Shown piece after piece: positions 24,030-37,010 of a stretch of 64,000 nucleotides of DNA. Origin of the DNA: Deroplatys truncata (taxonomy: Eukaryota; Arthropoda; Insecta; Mantodea; Mantidae). Every line of letters starts with the position of its first letter. Position 1 is the stretch's first letter. The DNA is taken from NCBI GenBank assembly GCA_030765065.1, contig CM060988.1, positions 198,646,565 to 198,710,564 on the forward strand. The letters run 5' to 3'. Under the pieces are notes generated by a model. That model was not told the origin of the DNA. It saw only the letters and a program-made list of their open reading frames with translations, and did no database searches. The translations under genes and the position numbers were made by a program.

Positions 24030-24650
24030 CTGACTAACCCCCTTATCGTTTTTTACTAACTGTTCTCGCGCAACTACTGGAGAGGGCGCAGCACTTTTTT
24101 AATTCAACGTAAAACGCAGGCACTGATGCTATTGCGTGCGGGAGTCTCAAATTACTCAGCAGAGGTAATAATTATTTAGATTTGACTTCTGTTGATTGAA
24201 AACCGTCTGCACAGTTAAAAAGACACTACATAAAGTTTGCCTTGAAACTGTTGTGTATTTGATAGTTAATTTGGAGGTATCAGAATTTGCTATATATATA
24301 TACACACAATTTTCGACATTCCTTTTGTCGAAATGCTGGCACCAATCTGCAAAATGAGCATTCTTACCATCAGTTGCACATTAAATATTTTTGCACACTC
24401 TGCATGTTGGTTTCACTGCCCTTTTCTGGAAGAAACACTTTAAACAAGACTTTGAATTCAATATTGGGCAACAGGAATGAGTTCACCTTTATGAAGATAG
24501 GTATATACAGTGCCTTCTATTCGACGTGTGGCCATATCGTGGGATTGCTTACCTTGCACCGTTTGTAACCGGTTCTCCTCCCTCTCCGTGTGCCGGCTAA
24601 TCAGTTGACGTGAAGTCTATGAGGTTGATACGTTGTAAGACCACGTGTTC
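24030..24650. other. No gene seen
   Basis: No recognisable coding or repeat content apart from a short TA run near 24291. Confidence 0.35.
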
Positions 24651-24653
24651 CAG

Positions 24654-25420
24654 TGTTATAATGTGTTAATGCTATTGTAATGCTGTATACTTTAGCACAC
24701 AGAATCTTCATGTACAATTCCTGTGTGGCAACAAAGCCATTTAGAGAAGTAACACAGATTTCCTGCTGTTGTGCGCCTCACAGAGAAACAGTTCGTAATC
24801 TTGTGAATAGATTTAGAGCAATGGTATTTGTTATTTAGTAAGAAACGGTGTTTTCATAGAGGAAAACCTCGAGTACGAAGAGTTAGTGCGAAGTCCAAAG
24901 AAATCTATGAGTACGCTTGCACAGGGATCAGCAATTTCGCAAACCTCGGCTTGGAATGCCACTAAACTTTTAAAATTAAAACCCTATAAGTTCAGGACTT
25001 GGAAACACCTGATAATATGAGCAGATTTAATGTCTACAATTTGGGTGTTGGATAATGATAATAATTACTCCATTGACAGGCCTTTTTTTCTTTCTTATAT
25101 ATATATATATATATTTTTATACACCAACGAGGTATGATGGGAGTTAATGGAAATTTTCTTAAAAGGTGTAAGAGATGTGTGGCGCCACAAGGGTATAATT
25201 TCTAATATCTTCTATGATGAAGACATGGGGTTGTAATTATAATTTGTATGAGAAAACCATGCGCCTGAATTTAATGAACTATGAATATCTATCTCCGCCG
25301 ACAAACAGCATCTTTCCTGATGCCAGGAAAATTCCCGTTAGGGCGGCCACGCATCCAAACAAAGGCTCTGTGTTAAGCAATAAACACATCTTGAAAATTG
25401 TTGTTATTTATTACCAAAGT
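24654..25420 (-). repeat. Inverted copy of the dispersed repeat at 54545-55190
   Basis: Reversed, this stretch matches 54545-55190 through several blocks: AGCACACAGAATCTTCATG, GTGCGCCTCACAGAGAAAC, AATTTCGCAAAC.TCGGCTTGG, AAACTTTTAAAATTAAAA, TGTAATTATAATTT and GCTATGAATATC-like text. It includes a single copy of the ~84-bp unit that is amplified at 55080-57375. The tail (25348-25390, GGCCACGCATCC.AAC) also resembles 57568-57600. Confidence 0.75.
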
Positions 25421-25439
25421 GAATACAGCGAGTGAAAAA

Positions 25440-27420
25440 GTTACACATGCAAGTTAACTACCCATACTATATAACTACTAATGGAAACAGCCAAGAAATT
25501 AATACATATTTTGTTTATCTGACTTCTTGTGCCAGTTTCTGAGGTCGTTCGGCGCATGTCCGGGTACTCTCAGAAACTACCCTATTTTTATTCGACTTAT
25601 GATTGACAACATTAATAGTTCTACAGGTTACATACCATCACCAAACAATTTACATTGATAGATTGAAGATAAAGCAAGCCTTCATTATTGCCAATTTTGA
25701 GATGTTGCATTACATACTGTTGCAAACGAAGCTTGGGGTGTTTTGTTTTGTTTCTTCTCTGGTAGATTACAGCGCTCCTGACGCCGGTTTTAACCAACCA
25801 AAAAGCTGTGTTAATTTTGTTTGAGAGAACAATACATGGAATAATAATGAGGAACAAGGAGAAGATATTTGTACTGATATAAATTGTATTAACAGCAAGA
25901 AGAAGAGACCAGATTTAACCTTCTTGCAGTAAGGTTAGTTCATAAGACATTTTACGTAGTTAAAGATAATAGAATACAAGTATTAATGACCCGTTGTGGC
26001 TGACTGAATGGAAACAACTGTCCACGGTTACAATAAATGCCATTATTCCTATACACTTTAAAATAATAATTATGGTTATTATTTCTCTTTCTTTGCGTTT
26101 ATGATGGAATTTATTATACTCCATTAAGGTATTAAATTAAATGTGCTCTATATAATGTTTAAATAATGGGAGGAAGGTGCTCATTTTTCCAAAAGTACAC
26201 GAAAACGAAAGTTATCTTTTGTATTCTGCTGACTGAACCTAGTAGCTAGCCACCAGGAGCGCAAGTATCAATATATTGACCTGTAAAACGTACTTGTAAG
26301 CTCTATGGCATTTTCAGACTTTGCAAGGATGGCAGAAAAAGAAAGTAAGGGTGGTTTTCCTCTCATTTTGATTTGATATATGTTGATGCAAGGGATATTT
26401 TTTGTCTCCTAATATACATATCATGAATATCATCGGGCTTTATAAAGTTACACTTTCAAAAGGCAAAGGGGAAAACCCAATATGAAAAGAATCCTTGAAA
26501 TCATTGCGCATATATTCGTATTGTAACTAAAGAGTACAAGAGTTGAAATGAGACTGATATAAATGTTATTTGAAATTTAAAAAAAAAGTTGTAGAATGAT
26601 GGTGAGTTGTAAAAAGAAACTGGATAACAGTTCACCACGTAGAACAGTTATATTGAAGAAGATATCGGTCTTAATTTTAATAACATATGAAATTTAACTC
26701 AATTATCTTATAATCCAAAACTGTTGGGTGTTTTTCATGCAAACAAGGATCACAGTACCCACATGGGGTCAGCCATATGGTGATAATAGTCAACTTAGAG
26801 TAAAAAAGTTAATGCATTATAATTGAGAGCTTTCCAGGTTTCATGGAGGAAACAGTGGGTTTTTATACCTATAAGAAAAATAATGTTTAGGTAGCTGCTG
26901 ACAAGATTTGCAAGTTTTGAAGAGTAGGGTTTATTTTTATCGACCAAAAATCCTTGTAGACCTTAAAAATAATACTCACAGGAATCTAATCTTATTCCAG
27001 CTGAAAGTTTACAAAAATCATTTCGTAATACTGTATCGTAGTTTGCCAGAATATCGTTACATAATTTTTTAAAAAATAAAATACTTTCTTTTGTTGCATA
27101 AAATGGTATATTTTTTGCATTAATTTCATATATTGGTAATTTACATAAACAATGTGTCATGTCCCAAAAGTCTGTCGAAACGTTCTATTAATTTATTGTG
27201 CAAAACCTACAAATCGTAGCGATCATATGCATGTCATAGGAAAGAGAACACTAAACAATTGTTGGTTAACATTCCGAACATTTTCGATGGTGTTCAACAT
27301 CATCCTGAACTGTAGGTCGACTGAAACTAACATCCGGGCATCTGTCTTCTTCCAGCGATTGCTATGTTGCTGGTCAACACTAAACGTCATTGAGGATCTA
27401 AAGAAAGGATTGGATGAGGA
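25440..27420. other. No gene seen
   Basis: About 2 kb of AT-rich sequence. Short open frames on both strands have no recognisable motif. Confidence 0.4.
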
Positions 27421-27740
27421 AACTATATAGAGAAAGGCGACAGATGGTGGGGAGGGAGCTGCATGGGTTAAAACAGGTGTAGTGAAATTCAAAGGAATCA
27501 GAAGGGGCAGGGATTTAGAAGAATGCTCTATGTGTGGAATGAAAGATAATTATTGATATGTGACTCTTGAATGTAAATAAACCATAATAATGAAGTGAAA
27601 CTAAGAATTGAGAAATAAGCCAATCCACCACATCACATGGATAAAAGTTGCTCTACTTGAAATCAGGAAAGAACTTTATCAAGTTTGGGGAATATTTAAG
27701 TAAAGTAAAAAGTAAATGGATGAGGAAAATTAATTAACAT
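27421..27740 (+). mobile_element. Possible LINE 3' fragment with a Cys/His knuckle
   Basis: The frame REKATDGGEGAAWVKTG..FKG continues RRGRDLEECSMCGMKDNY then, after a stop, YVTLECK. This resembles the C-terminal knuckle of the LINE at 8343 (CELCGG..STEHYMTEC). No reverse transcriptase is visible next to it. Confidence 0.4.
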
Positions 27741-29452
27741 GTGGAATCAAAACTTTCAGAAATTTAATTAAGGGTGGAATGTGGTCCTGGTAGCAGTGTT
27801 GGAGCTGTCCATGTCACTTGGTGAGACAGTTTCTCATGATTATCGGACAAATATTAGCAAGCAGTAAATGTGTTTCTTCAAGTAATTACTATCACTTAAA
27901 AATAATTTATAAATGAAATTATGAATAAACATTATTACATTTTTTAATTAAACTAAACAATAAAATTTTATGTATTATAAATTAAAATATGTTTTACCTT
28001 GTCTAAAATTGCAACTAGTATTCACAGGAGGTTGGTATGGCAAACAAACGCCATACAGTAGTGGTAAAATAATATTATAAAAAATTGGATTTACTATAAA
28101 TTTGACAATAAATTCATCCATTCATTCACAATGCTGGCGGTTAATAGGCACAACTCCACTAATTCGCTGATTGGTGGGATTTCAACATTTAAAACCTTGT
28201 CACAATTTTTTAAAAATGATTATCTTTTCGAAAGTGGCTAGTTCAAGAAACGATGTGACAGGTTTGAACAATTCGATTTCCTCTCCAATGTCACCGTTAC
28301 TATCCAAAATGGTATGAAGCATCCGATTTATCTACGTGTTTACATTTAATATTTCTTTGATAAGAACATAAAACTTACCAGAATCTTCACGTGGAGTTTA
28401 TTATATAACATGTGGAATTATGGTAGTATTGTAGAGTCTCATTGTAATATATACAACTTGGGTGTTAAGGTATGGTAGAGCAAAGTGTCGACACTTTGAG
28501 TCTTTATAACACCATATGAAATGTACAATTTGTAGCTTTTGCATAATAAATTAAGGAACTCCTTTATTTGAAGTTATTTAGTTTAAAATGTCTACTCCCG
28601 TTTCTCGTAATAAGGATAACTAGTCTGCAAAATTTGAATTCGAATGTAGTAATTACTTTGCATTATATTCAATATTTTATACAAAAGTACTGTAAAACCT
28701 GATAGAACTTTAGACACTCCTTCGGACATAAAGTTTGAATTAGAGAAATTAATCAATGTGTTTTAAGTTTAGAGGGATAGGATCAGTTTTTTTAATCATA
28801 CGTTTACATATTTAGGTGGTTTTATCTTTCTTTTCAGAATGCTTTAAATAAGATCCATAAAGTTCTTATGGTTAAAAATTGTTTTTGTTCAAACCAACTA
28901 ACTAGAGTTTTGAATATGCTAAGGAAAATCAAACGAAAAATCTTTAATTGAAATTGGACCACAAGTGATGCACAACAAACAGCCTTTATCTTGGAAAATA
29001 CATGTTGGAGAACAAATGCCCATATATTGTTAATACACCTTAAAAATAGAATACAAAGAACCTGTATCACATGATGCACATTGTAAAAATCCAATATTTC
29101 ATAATTTTGTCTTTTTTTCGACAAAATCTCAATCCCCTGGTCCCCTAAGGAAAGATTACCAGACTCTTGGAACATTTACAATTAATGTTTACTAGCAATT
29201 GTAAAAATGTTGTTTCATTTTGGTATTATAGACTTCCTTCGTCAATATTACAACCTTGAGAAAACGTCTTCTATCCGTGTTCAAGATACAGACTCCTGTT
29301 CTGAGGCAAAGTTAAATGCTTAAAAATACTGTTTCTTTTGTGCACATTTAAAGCTTTATAAATATACATATCTAAACTTCCAGCTACAATAACTGAAATA
29401 ATATTTCTAGAAAATATGTGCCTGTGAAAAAGCAATTGTCACAGTGAACGTG
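27741..29452. other. Downstream flank and presumed 3' UTR of alpha-tubulin
   Basis: The gene runs on -, so its 3' UTR lies below 29453. Possible polyadenylation signals read on - are AATTAAA near 28945 and AATAAA near 28560; neither can be chosen by eye. A 113-codon - frame (29175-28834) has no recognisable content. Confidence 0.3.
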
Positions 29453-29866
<414 letters not shown>

Positions 29867-29869
29867 CTA

Positions 29870-30795
29870 TCTTCAGACAAAGCAACCCAGTACGACACCA
29901 CTCCACAAATTTTATAGCGCAGCGCCGCCCACGGGAGGTGAAGTTGCCCCATCGGGTACATTTGGGTGGGAATTCAAAGTGTTGGGAAATACAAAAATAA
30001 TGAAGGAAATTAAAATAGCTAATATAAACAAATTTGTTACTATGTTCAATCGAGTACTGTAATTGTCAATTCAGTTTGTATCTTTAAGTTTGTTAATCTA
30101 AATGTTCTGTATCACGCGCAAAAAGTAATGTGAAGTACAATTGATACTATATGATATAATGTGGCGCATCAAATGATAAGTTTTGGAAATGTATAAAAGG
30201 AATTATAACATTATAGTTGTTCATAACGTATAGCGCTATTACACTTATTATATTGGTCTATTTGGATAGATACAATAGGATACACTGAAATAACAAGTAA
30301 TAAAATACACCACCTGTCTAATATTTTTTTGTGATTTTTGCTGTAAATATTACGATTTTATTCACTTTAACTTTTAAATTATTTGTTTAATCAGTTATCG
30401 TGTACCGGTATCACAATCACTATTATAGTACCTATAAGACAGCCCCTTTGTGAAGCTTTCCAGTAACACAGAAAAGGAACTAAATAGTTTAAATTGAGCC
30501 CTCAGAAGAATTGGAGGGCAGATGATTATTTTGCGATTGATGCACCATAGCCTTTGGAGGGATGGACACCCCTAGTATAGTGTGTTTTGTTTTGATTATG
30601 ACAATAGCAGCAATCACATGCTTTGTTATGACATTATCCTTAGAAGCACGGTAAACTCTCTTGAGACTAACAATGTAACCCACTGCGACACCAGTCCACA
30701 AATTCTATAATGTATTCTAATATTTGATAATAGCAGTAGCATTCACATCCTTCGGTACGACGTCGCCCCTAAAAGTACGAGTAAACTCTGTTTAT
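29870..30795 (-). repeat. Decayed duplicated fragments of alpha-tubulin exon 5 and its acceptor region
   Basis: Inside intron 4 the - strand at about 30795-30670 reads [11 protein letters not shown], then with stops through to WTGVA. This corresponds to exon 5 text ([20 protein letters not shown].. to ..CPTG), including the upstream acceptor-like bases. A second copy (about 30665-30565) reads VIAAIVIIKTKHTI. A shorter piece near 29885-29935 keeps the 'accactccacaaatttt' and 'tatagcgc' text. All are broken by stops and cannot replace the exon. Confidence 0.8.
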
Positions 30796-30799
30796 GGCT

Positions 30800-31140
30800 A
30801 ATTCACAATGAAGCGACGCAACATGAGCTACAGCTGACCAATATTGCTTCTCTGAGTCTAGTGTAGTGCGACGCAATTTGAGATTTCCCAGTGAAGCTAG
30901 GGCAAAAGTGCATAACTTTTCATTGTATTTTATGTACATTTGAACTCAATTCATGCAACTCTTAGTGTAATTCAAATATCTTCCGAAAAAGAACGCATTT
31001 CCCTGCAAGTTGATCCCACCTTAACAAGAATAAGCACATCAACTCTGTGGATGCCAGTTGATAAAGGTTAGCCTCAATTCACTTTTTTATGATTAACGTC
31101 CTTTGACCTCGTAGGTAAGTTATATCGGACGGTGAATTAA
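30800..31140. other. Intron 4, no feature seen
   Basis: No coding or repeat signal recognised. Confidence 0.35.
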
Positions 31141-31144
31141 TGAA

Positions 31145-31335
31145 ACGGTTAAAATGATGTTCAGATAGGCCCGGGGTACCTAGAGCTAAGACTTACCTGA
31201 TATTTGTCTTCCCAAGATAAGGGAAACCTCCAGAAAACCTTATCCAGGTATCACACCCCAACTGAGATTCGAACTCGGGATCTATTGGATGTGAGGGAGG
31301 CGCACTGCCCCCATACCACAGAGATGGTCCATTTC
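31145..31335 (-). mobile_element. Second tRNA-derived SINE type
   Basis: On the - strand a tRNA-like head is seen (CTCTGTGGTATGGGGGCAG as a weak box A, CGAGTTCGAATC as box B). It is followed by GGTTTTCTGGAGGTTTCCCT and CTTGGGAAGACAAATATCAGG, resembling the conserved middle part of several insect SINEs. The family differs from the eight-copy SINE. No target-site duplication was found. Confidence 0.5.
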
Positions 31336-31564
31336 AACTTTCGTCGTAGGAATTTTGTCGCACTCATGCTGAATTACTGCTTGCCAATCGTCTTATCGCT
31401 CGTGTCACGTTGATAGTGTGACTCCATTGTGAACTGGGCAGCAGATTGAAAAATACCAGGATTAACAATGTAATCCAACGGCGGCTCCAGGACTTCCAAC
31501 CTGGGAGGGAATGGAGCTTGAAATAAGAGCGGGGGAATGTTAGCAGAACCGAACTTTACATATA

Positions 31565-31855
31565 AAAATAATAGGGCGGCTGGGGAAGATATCCTTACTT
31601 GCCTCTAGTTTCCGAGGCAGCGGGTTCAATCCGGTGGAAGACGATGGATTTTTGGGGCGTAAAAAACTCTTAACATGACTTCCTTCGCAAGGGAAGTGAA
31701 GCCGGTGGTCCCATGTCGTAGGTTTACGGCACATAAGAGAACCTCAAGCCTGATAAAGGGCAAAATTCCTGGTCGTTTACGCCCACTATAGAATGGGATG
31801 CTAATGAACATAGTAGTTAAAGAGCATACATAAAATAAAACCCAATTTAATATTT
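31565..31855 (+). mobile_element. tRNA-derived SINE, copy 5
   Basis: The body (CTTCCTTCGCAAGGGAAGTG, CACATAAGAGAACCTCAAGC, TATAGAATGGGATGCTAA) and box B region GGGTTCAATCC match the family. The head is diverged and no clear target-site duplication is seen, so this is an older copy. Confidence 0.85.
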
Positions 31856-31859
31856 CCAC

Positions 31860-34640
31860 TGCTGCAGCACCGTTCAGCGGTGAGCCCAGTCACTACATTC
31901 ACCGGATCAGAGGTACAAGGCAAACACGTGCACGCTTTATCTGGGAACGTTATCGGGACCCCAAGTACAATATGGAGTATAGCAAGCAAACGGATGTTTT
32001 AAAGCGCTACATCCGAGCCTGTCAGAAGTGAGGTTTTCTCCTGCAGACGCCGTAGTGAAACGAAATCCATGGATTCTTCATCGCTCACGTCCGCGCTCAC
32101 AGATTTCGTCTCTCAGTGCTGCAGCGATACTGTCTACACACCGGTAGATATCTGTTTTCAGTCCGACCACTCATTACGCTGAGCTGTTTTAGCCTCGTCC
32201 TTCCAACTCTCGCCACCTTACTCCTAATCAAAATATAGTGACTGTTGTCCGCGACATTGCTCCTCGACCTTCCCTCCAGCCGTTCTCCTTAGTAAGCCCC
32301 ATTGAAATGTCTCGGTTGCTACATGGAATGGCCATCAGAAAATCTCCTGGGCCTCGCCGCATTTTTGTTGAGCAACTTAAATCTCTGTCACAAAAAACAT
32401 GCATTTGTTTGTTGCTTTTATTGAATTAAGACTTCAAAGTGCTTGCTTCCCAGCGCAATGGAAAATTTCAACAGTTATCCATATTCATAAATCGGTAAAT
32501 CTTCCCTTCTCTCTTCTTCCTGTCGTCCTACTACCTTCTCTCAACTGTGAGAAAGCTCAATTTGAAGCGACCGAATCCCCACATTCCACATCACCAGTTC
32601 CCATGTGCTTACCAGAAATCAGCAGAATTTCAAGTCATTAGGGTCACAGATCACGCCCGAAAAGTTAAGCCCGACAATAAAAAGTGATGCGGTAATTTGT
32701 ATCACAAATTACTTAAGTGTAAATAATGATTGTAATATGAATATGCATTTTTATGTGACATTGATTTCAGATGTTTATTAATTGTAATTATTATTGGTAA
32801 ATAAGTTTATACGGCTTTACTGAAACTGTCAATAATAGCGCAATAATGCAGCGAGGGGGTGAGCTGTTTATCATTATTGGGAACAAGGAAGTTACGTAAT
32901 GTTTCGCGCGTTTTCGGTAGAACCTTCTAGAATGTTTCCCTAAAAGCAATATGTATTCGTGGTTTTCATTGGATATTAAAATAGACGCGAATGTTGGCGC
33001 GTTTTATTAGCCAATAGCAGTTCATTTATAATCTTTAGGCATGTCGAGGAGGGGGAGTATATAAAGCCATGTCCGAGGTAGATCGCCCTCAGTTCAACAA
33101 AATTCTCAATACATTACACGTCGCTCCTCAGTTCATAAAAATTACTAGCACATTACACTCGTCAGTCAGTCCTTAAGTTCGCCGACACCATTCATATACT
33201 ACACGTCGTCTTCAGTCAGTCAGTTCGTCAAGTTACGCGCAGCAAAAATTATTAAAGATCTAAAGTATTATACAGTTAAATATACACAAAGTTGAAGTAC
33301 GTGAGTTAAAAGTGATAAGTAAGAAGTTATTACAAACAGTTTCAGTTTGGCGAGTATCTAAATCAATATGTAAAAGTGATAGTGAACGTGTTCGACAATA
33401 AAAATTATAAAACAAATTTCTTCATTAGTATAATTTTTTAATAAAAGATTCCTTTCCGTTTCACAACCTGTATAGAGATACATGTTCTACCAAGATAAGA
33501 TGATAGCTAGCCGGAGGACATTTAAAATGAATTATTTCAAAAACTGATGCAAATTGCTAACGCCAGATGGAGCTACGAACCTAACAAAGAATGACGTCAC
33601 AAGATGGCTTCAACTCACATGAAGTAAACACGATATAAGATCTGCGAATTCTAATAACTTACGCTACAAATATTACATAAGCACCAACCGTTACAAAAGG
33701 TAACGTTTATCTTCTTGGATGTCCCAAGAACTTTTGATTCCGTTTGACATGATGGCCTTCTCTACAAGCAACTGCAACACAACATTTCTGATTCGCTTAT
33801 TCATCTCATTGCATCGAATCTCCGATCCAGGAAATCTGCTGTTCGCATCATTCCCTGCGAGACATTCATGGGGGAGTGCCACAGGGGTGAGTCTTGGCCC
33901 CGTTTCTTTACAGTTTTTATACATTCGACACGCCTCGACACACTTAAGTTCAACTGGCAACCTATTCAGATGACACCGGCATCCTCTGCTCCCATAGTTC
34001 TGCTGTTCACCTGAATCGTGAGTTACTTTGGTATATTGTCCTGGTCAATAATTTTCTGGAAGCGTGTAAATTCTCACATTCTTAGAGTCTTTCATGCGCA
34101 ACCGGCAAGTTATGCCTTACGCGGTCAACTACTTCCTGTTTCTTACAGTACCAAATATTTAGGTGTCCATATTGATTTTCGGCTCAGCTGATATTGTCAA
34201 ATTCAATATGTTCGAAAGAAAACACATCAGACTTTCAGAGCACTTCGTCATCCGTTTACTTCTGAACATATATCTCTATGGATAAAAGGTGTGCTCTTTA
34301 CTGCTATAATTCTGCAACAGATGGTATATCCTGTCTCTGCGTGGAGGAATACAGGCTTAAAAGCGCTGGCAGGTAAATAGATGTTATTTTCTTAGAAGAA
34401 TGACATAGGCATATCACGGGGACACAACAGCTCACCAGTGCCGGCCATTTCCCATATGCAGCACTTCCTGCTATTCTTGTCAACTGGATGTTCAATGGGA
34501 AAGCACTTGACTCGCCATGATGCCAACACTCATCTCACAGTATCAGTCAGCCGACGCGGCGACGGCATTGTTAACCTCAGCCCTAGACTTATCCAATTCC
34601 ATTATTATCATTCAGTGATTCATCCCTAACATTCTGCTCC
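31860..34640 (+). mobile_element. Jockey-like LINE fragment split by a probable solo LTR
   Basis: The first part (31860-32684) reads FSLVSPIEMSRLLHGMAIRK then SPGP (the KAPGPD-like block), QSACFPAQWKISTVIHIHKS, and RVTDHARK..PDNKK. It resumes after an insertion at 33700 as VTFIFLDVPRTFDSV.HDGLL (RT palm block A), ISDSLIHLIAS, GVPQG-like text (GVSLGPVSLQFLYI), LATYSDDT and LGV-like text to about 34370. The reading frame across the gap joins exactly once the insertion is removed. Many stops make it inactive. It lies in alpha-tubulin intron 4, antisense to that gene. Confidence 0.85.
32685..33695 (+). mobile_element. Probable solo LTR, about 1.01 kb
   Basis: The insertion interrupts the LINE frame cleanly. 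It starts TGATGCGGT and ends ACCGTTACA, that is TG...CA with imperfect inverted ends sharing CGGT. The host bases AAAG are duplicated on each side (32681-32684 and 33696-33699). Inside are a TATA box (GAGTATATAAAGCC at about 33056) followed by an initiator-like TCAGTTC and, further on, AATAAAA signals. There are no coding frames. This is the layout of a retrotransposon LTR with promoter and terminator, left after recombination between two LTRs. Family unknown. Confidence 0.7.
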
Positions 34641-34955
34641 TGTTTCTTGATCACGCATTGTTCAATAAAGGTCCGTAAGGGGCCTGGAAATGGATGATTG
34701 TCATCCTACTGTGTGTATGTCATCGTCGTTAACAGATCCTTTAGATGGCGAATTGTACAATTTCATACATGTTTTTTATTCGTTATAGTGCTGCAAAATG
34801 AATACGTTGGGATTTTTTCCGAAAATGGGCAACGTTAAACGCCGCGATGGAGTACTTTGTATTGAAAGGTTTAACTCGACGGAAACCAAAAAGAAATTGG
34901 ATTCCATTTTGAAAAATTCTTTACTGTCATTTTCTGAAGTATAGACAATTTCTTC
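34641..34955. other. Intron 4, no feature seen
   Basis: It contains the former LINE 3' end text near 34660 (CAATAAAGGTCCGTAAGG) and otherwise nothing recognised. Confidence 0.3.
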
Positions 34956-35525
34956 CGTGAGTGTGCTCCCCCGCCCCCCTTCGCCAGATGGTGAACAGTG
35001 CCTGTGAAAAACGAAATGTGCGATAAATATCTAACTTGGTATTTGGGTTCAATATCGTTCATACATGTGACACGAAGACTTCCAAGAAAATTTCCCCTCA
35101 CCAAACGATCCATCACATGGAAAATTTTTGAAAGTTTGGTATTTTCTCAAAAATGGCTCTAACGATGTTGATTATAGTACCGTGTGTTTAAGATATTTAT
35201 ATGAGAAACAAAGTGTATATCTTGAATTTTCTTCGAATAGCCTGTCAAGTCATCATTCTGAATGATTTTGTGTAACTGATAAACGGTAAGAACTAGACAA
35301 AACTGACTACACAAGAATGTAAAAGTACATAATTAAAGTTTTTTTCTTTGTTGGTTGAACTTTCCAATAATTACGCTCTTCTCAAGTGGTAAGTTGGCAT
35401 TCGTTATACAAAGAGCAGGGAATTTCAAAGCCATCACATAGAGACCTGCTTCTTTAAAAAACCTGACTATCGCTTTAACCTACTGTATTCTTCTTATACC
35501 TGCAGTACGGTCGTTTTAAATTAAT
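34956..35525 (+). repeat. Dispersed family B repeat, copy 2
   Basis: It shares 'gaacagtgcctgtgaaaaac', 'ttggtatttgggttcaat', 'cacgaagacttccaagaaaa' and 'aaaaatggctctaacgat' with the other family B copies, in the same order. Its terminal part runs to the CTGCTTCTTTAAAAAACCTG text near 35450. Confidence 0.75.
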
Positions 35526-35758
35526 GGCACAGGCCGGTTATATGCGTAGTACGCTGTAATGCAGTGACCTCGGTACTCTTACGATGCACAACTGGCAGCG
35601 CGTGAAGCGTTTAAGGTTATCTTTATCAGCTGTGCTTCAGTCGCTGTTTTGTGTTCGTGTTATGCATTGTATATCTCAAAGGTGAAAGAATATTCAACAT
35701 ATCTGTGTTGTGTGTGATTTGCTTAAGAGTGTTAATGTCTTGCTATTAATTCACTGCA

Positions 35759-36195
35759 ATGTCTGCCGACAAATTCACGCTTACACAACGAAAGTTTTTG
35801 TATGATACATACGTAAAAACCCGAATCATGTAGAGGGTCTGTAGAAATTTCAGGAGAAATTTCCTGGTATTCAAGTTCAAGACGGAGAAATTATTAGATG
35901 TCTGGTTAATAAATTTGGGACAACGGTGTCGCCAAACGTTAAACGTAAAAAAAAACGAAATCGAGATGTTCTAACTGAGGAAACAATTGTCGAAATTTTG
36001 TGTGTCTATTTGTGGAGAACCCTAACAAATAGAGTTTATAGGAACAATCCCCACACCATGGACGAACTTAAGGACAACATAAAAACATAATTTGTGAACA
36101 TTACGCAAGAAAAGCTTATGTGTGTGAATGGAAATTTCATCCCAAGATATCAGGAATTCTTCACGCAGATGGACATCACTTATAACAAGGTTAGT
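35759..36195 (+). pseudogene. DUF4817-type mobile-element protein, internally deleted
   Basis: ATG at 35759 opens MSADKFTLTQRKFLYDTYVK. It continues, after a stop near 35828, as CRNFRRNFPGIQVQDGEIIR and LVNKFGTTVSPNVKRKKKRN, then DVLTEETIVEIL. The text then jumps to LWRTLTNRVYRNNPHTMDEL and, past another stop, VNGNFIPRYQEFFTQM. The first part is a helix-turn-helix DNA-binding region; the last is the C-terminal part of a mariner-like transposase. The catalytic middle is missing, so this is an internally deleted copy. Such DUF4817 proteins are abundant in termite and other insect annotations. Family assignment is from memory. Confidence 0.7.
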
Positions 36196-36329
36196 GCTCT
36201 TGTAGTGCGTGTTACTATCACTCGTGAGTAAGTAACGCGGGAGTTACGGCACGAAAAACCCCAGTGTAAATAGTGTTTGGGGCACGCATACCCGTGATCC
36301 GTGGCCTCACCATGAAAGACCGCACTGTA

Positions 36330-36430
36330 CAACCAAATGTATAATTAAATATTATCTCCATTAATAAGAAATAGAAGAATAAAATGTTGTAAGACGAGTT
36401 AGTAGGGAAAGTCATGTGAATGCAACACAC
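36330..36430 (+). repeat. Tail of a family B repeat touching the exon 4 splice donor
   Basis: ATTATCTCCATTAATAAGAA.ATAGAAGAATAAAATG and GGAAAGTCATGTGAATGCAA match the 3' ends of copies at 40800-40900 and 62810-62910. The match ends within a few bases of the splice donor of alpha-tubulin exon 4 (GT at 36434-36433 on -). Confidence 0.6.
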
Positions 36431-36433
36431 TTA

Positions 36434-36865
<432 letters not shown>

Positions 36866-36912
36866 CTAAACACCAACAGCAGCGGTTCGTGAGTACACAA
36901 CATTCTAGATTC

Positions 36913-37010
36913 AGACAGCCCCAAAAATGTGAAATAGAATCTGCTGCAAAATAGTTATGATTATGAACAAACTGATGCAGTCGCTCACAACAGTAGCAAT
37001 ACTAATAATA
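36913..37010 (+). repeat. About 100-bp dispersed repeat just upstream of exon 4
   Basis: Direct-orientation match to 21552-21650 (see that entry). It lies about 50 bp outside the acceptor of exon 4, in intron 3. Confidence 0.7.
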
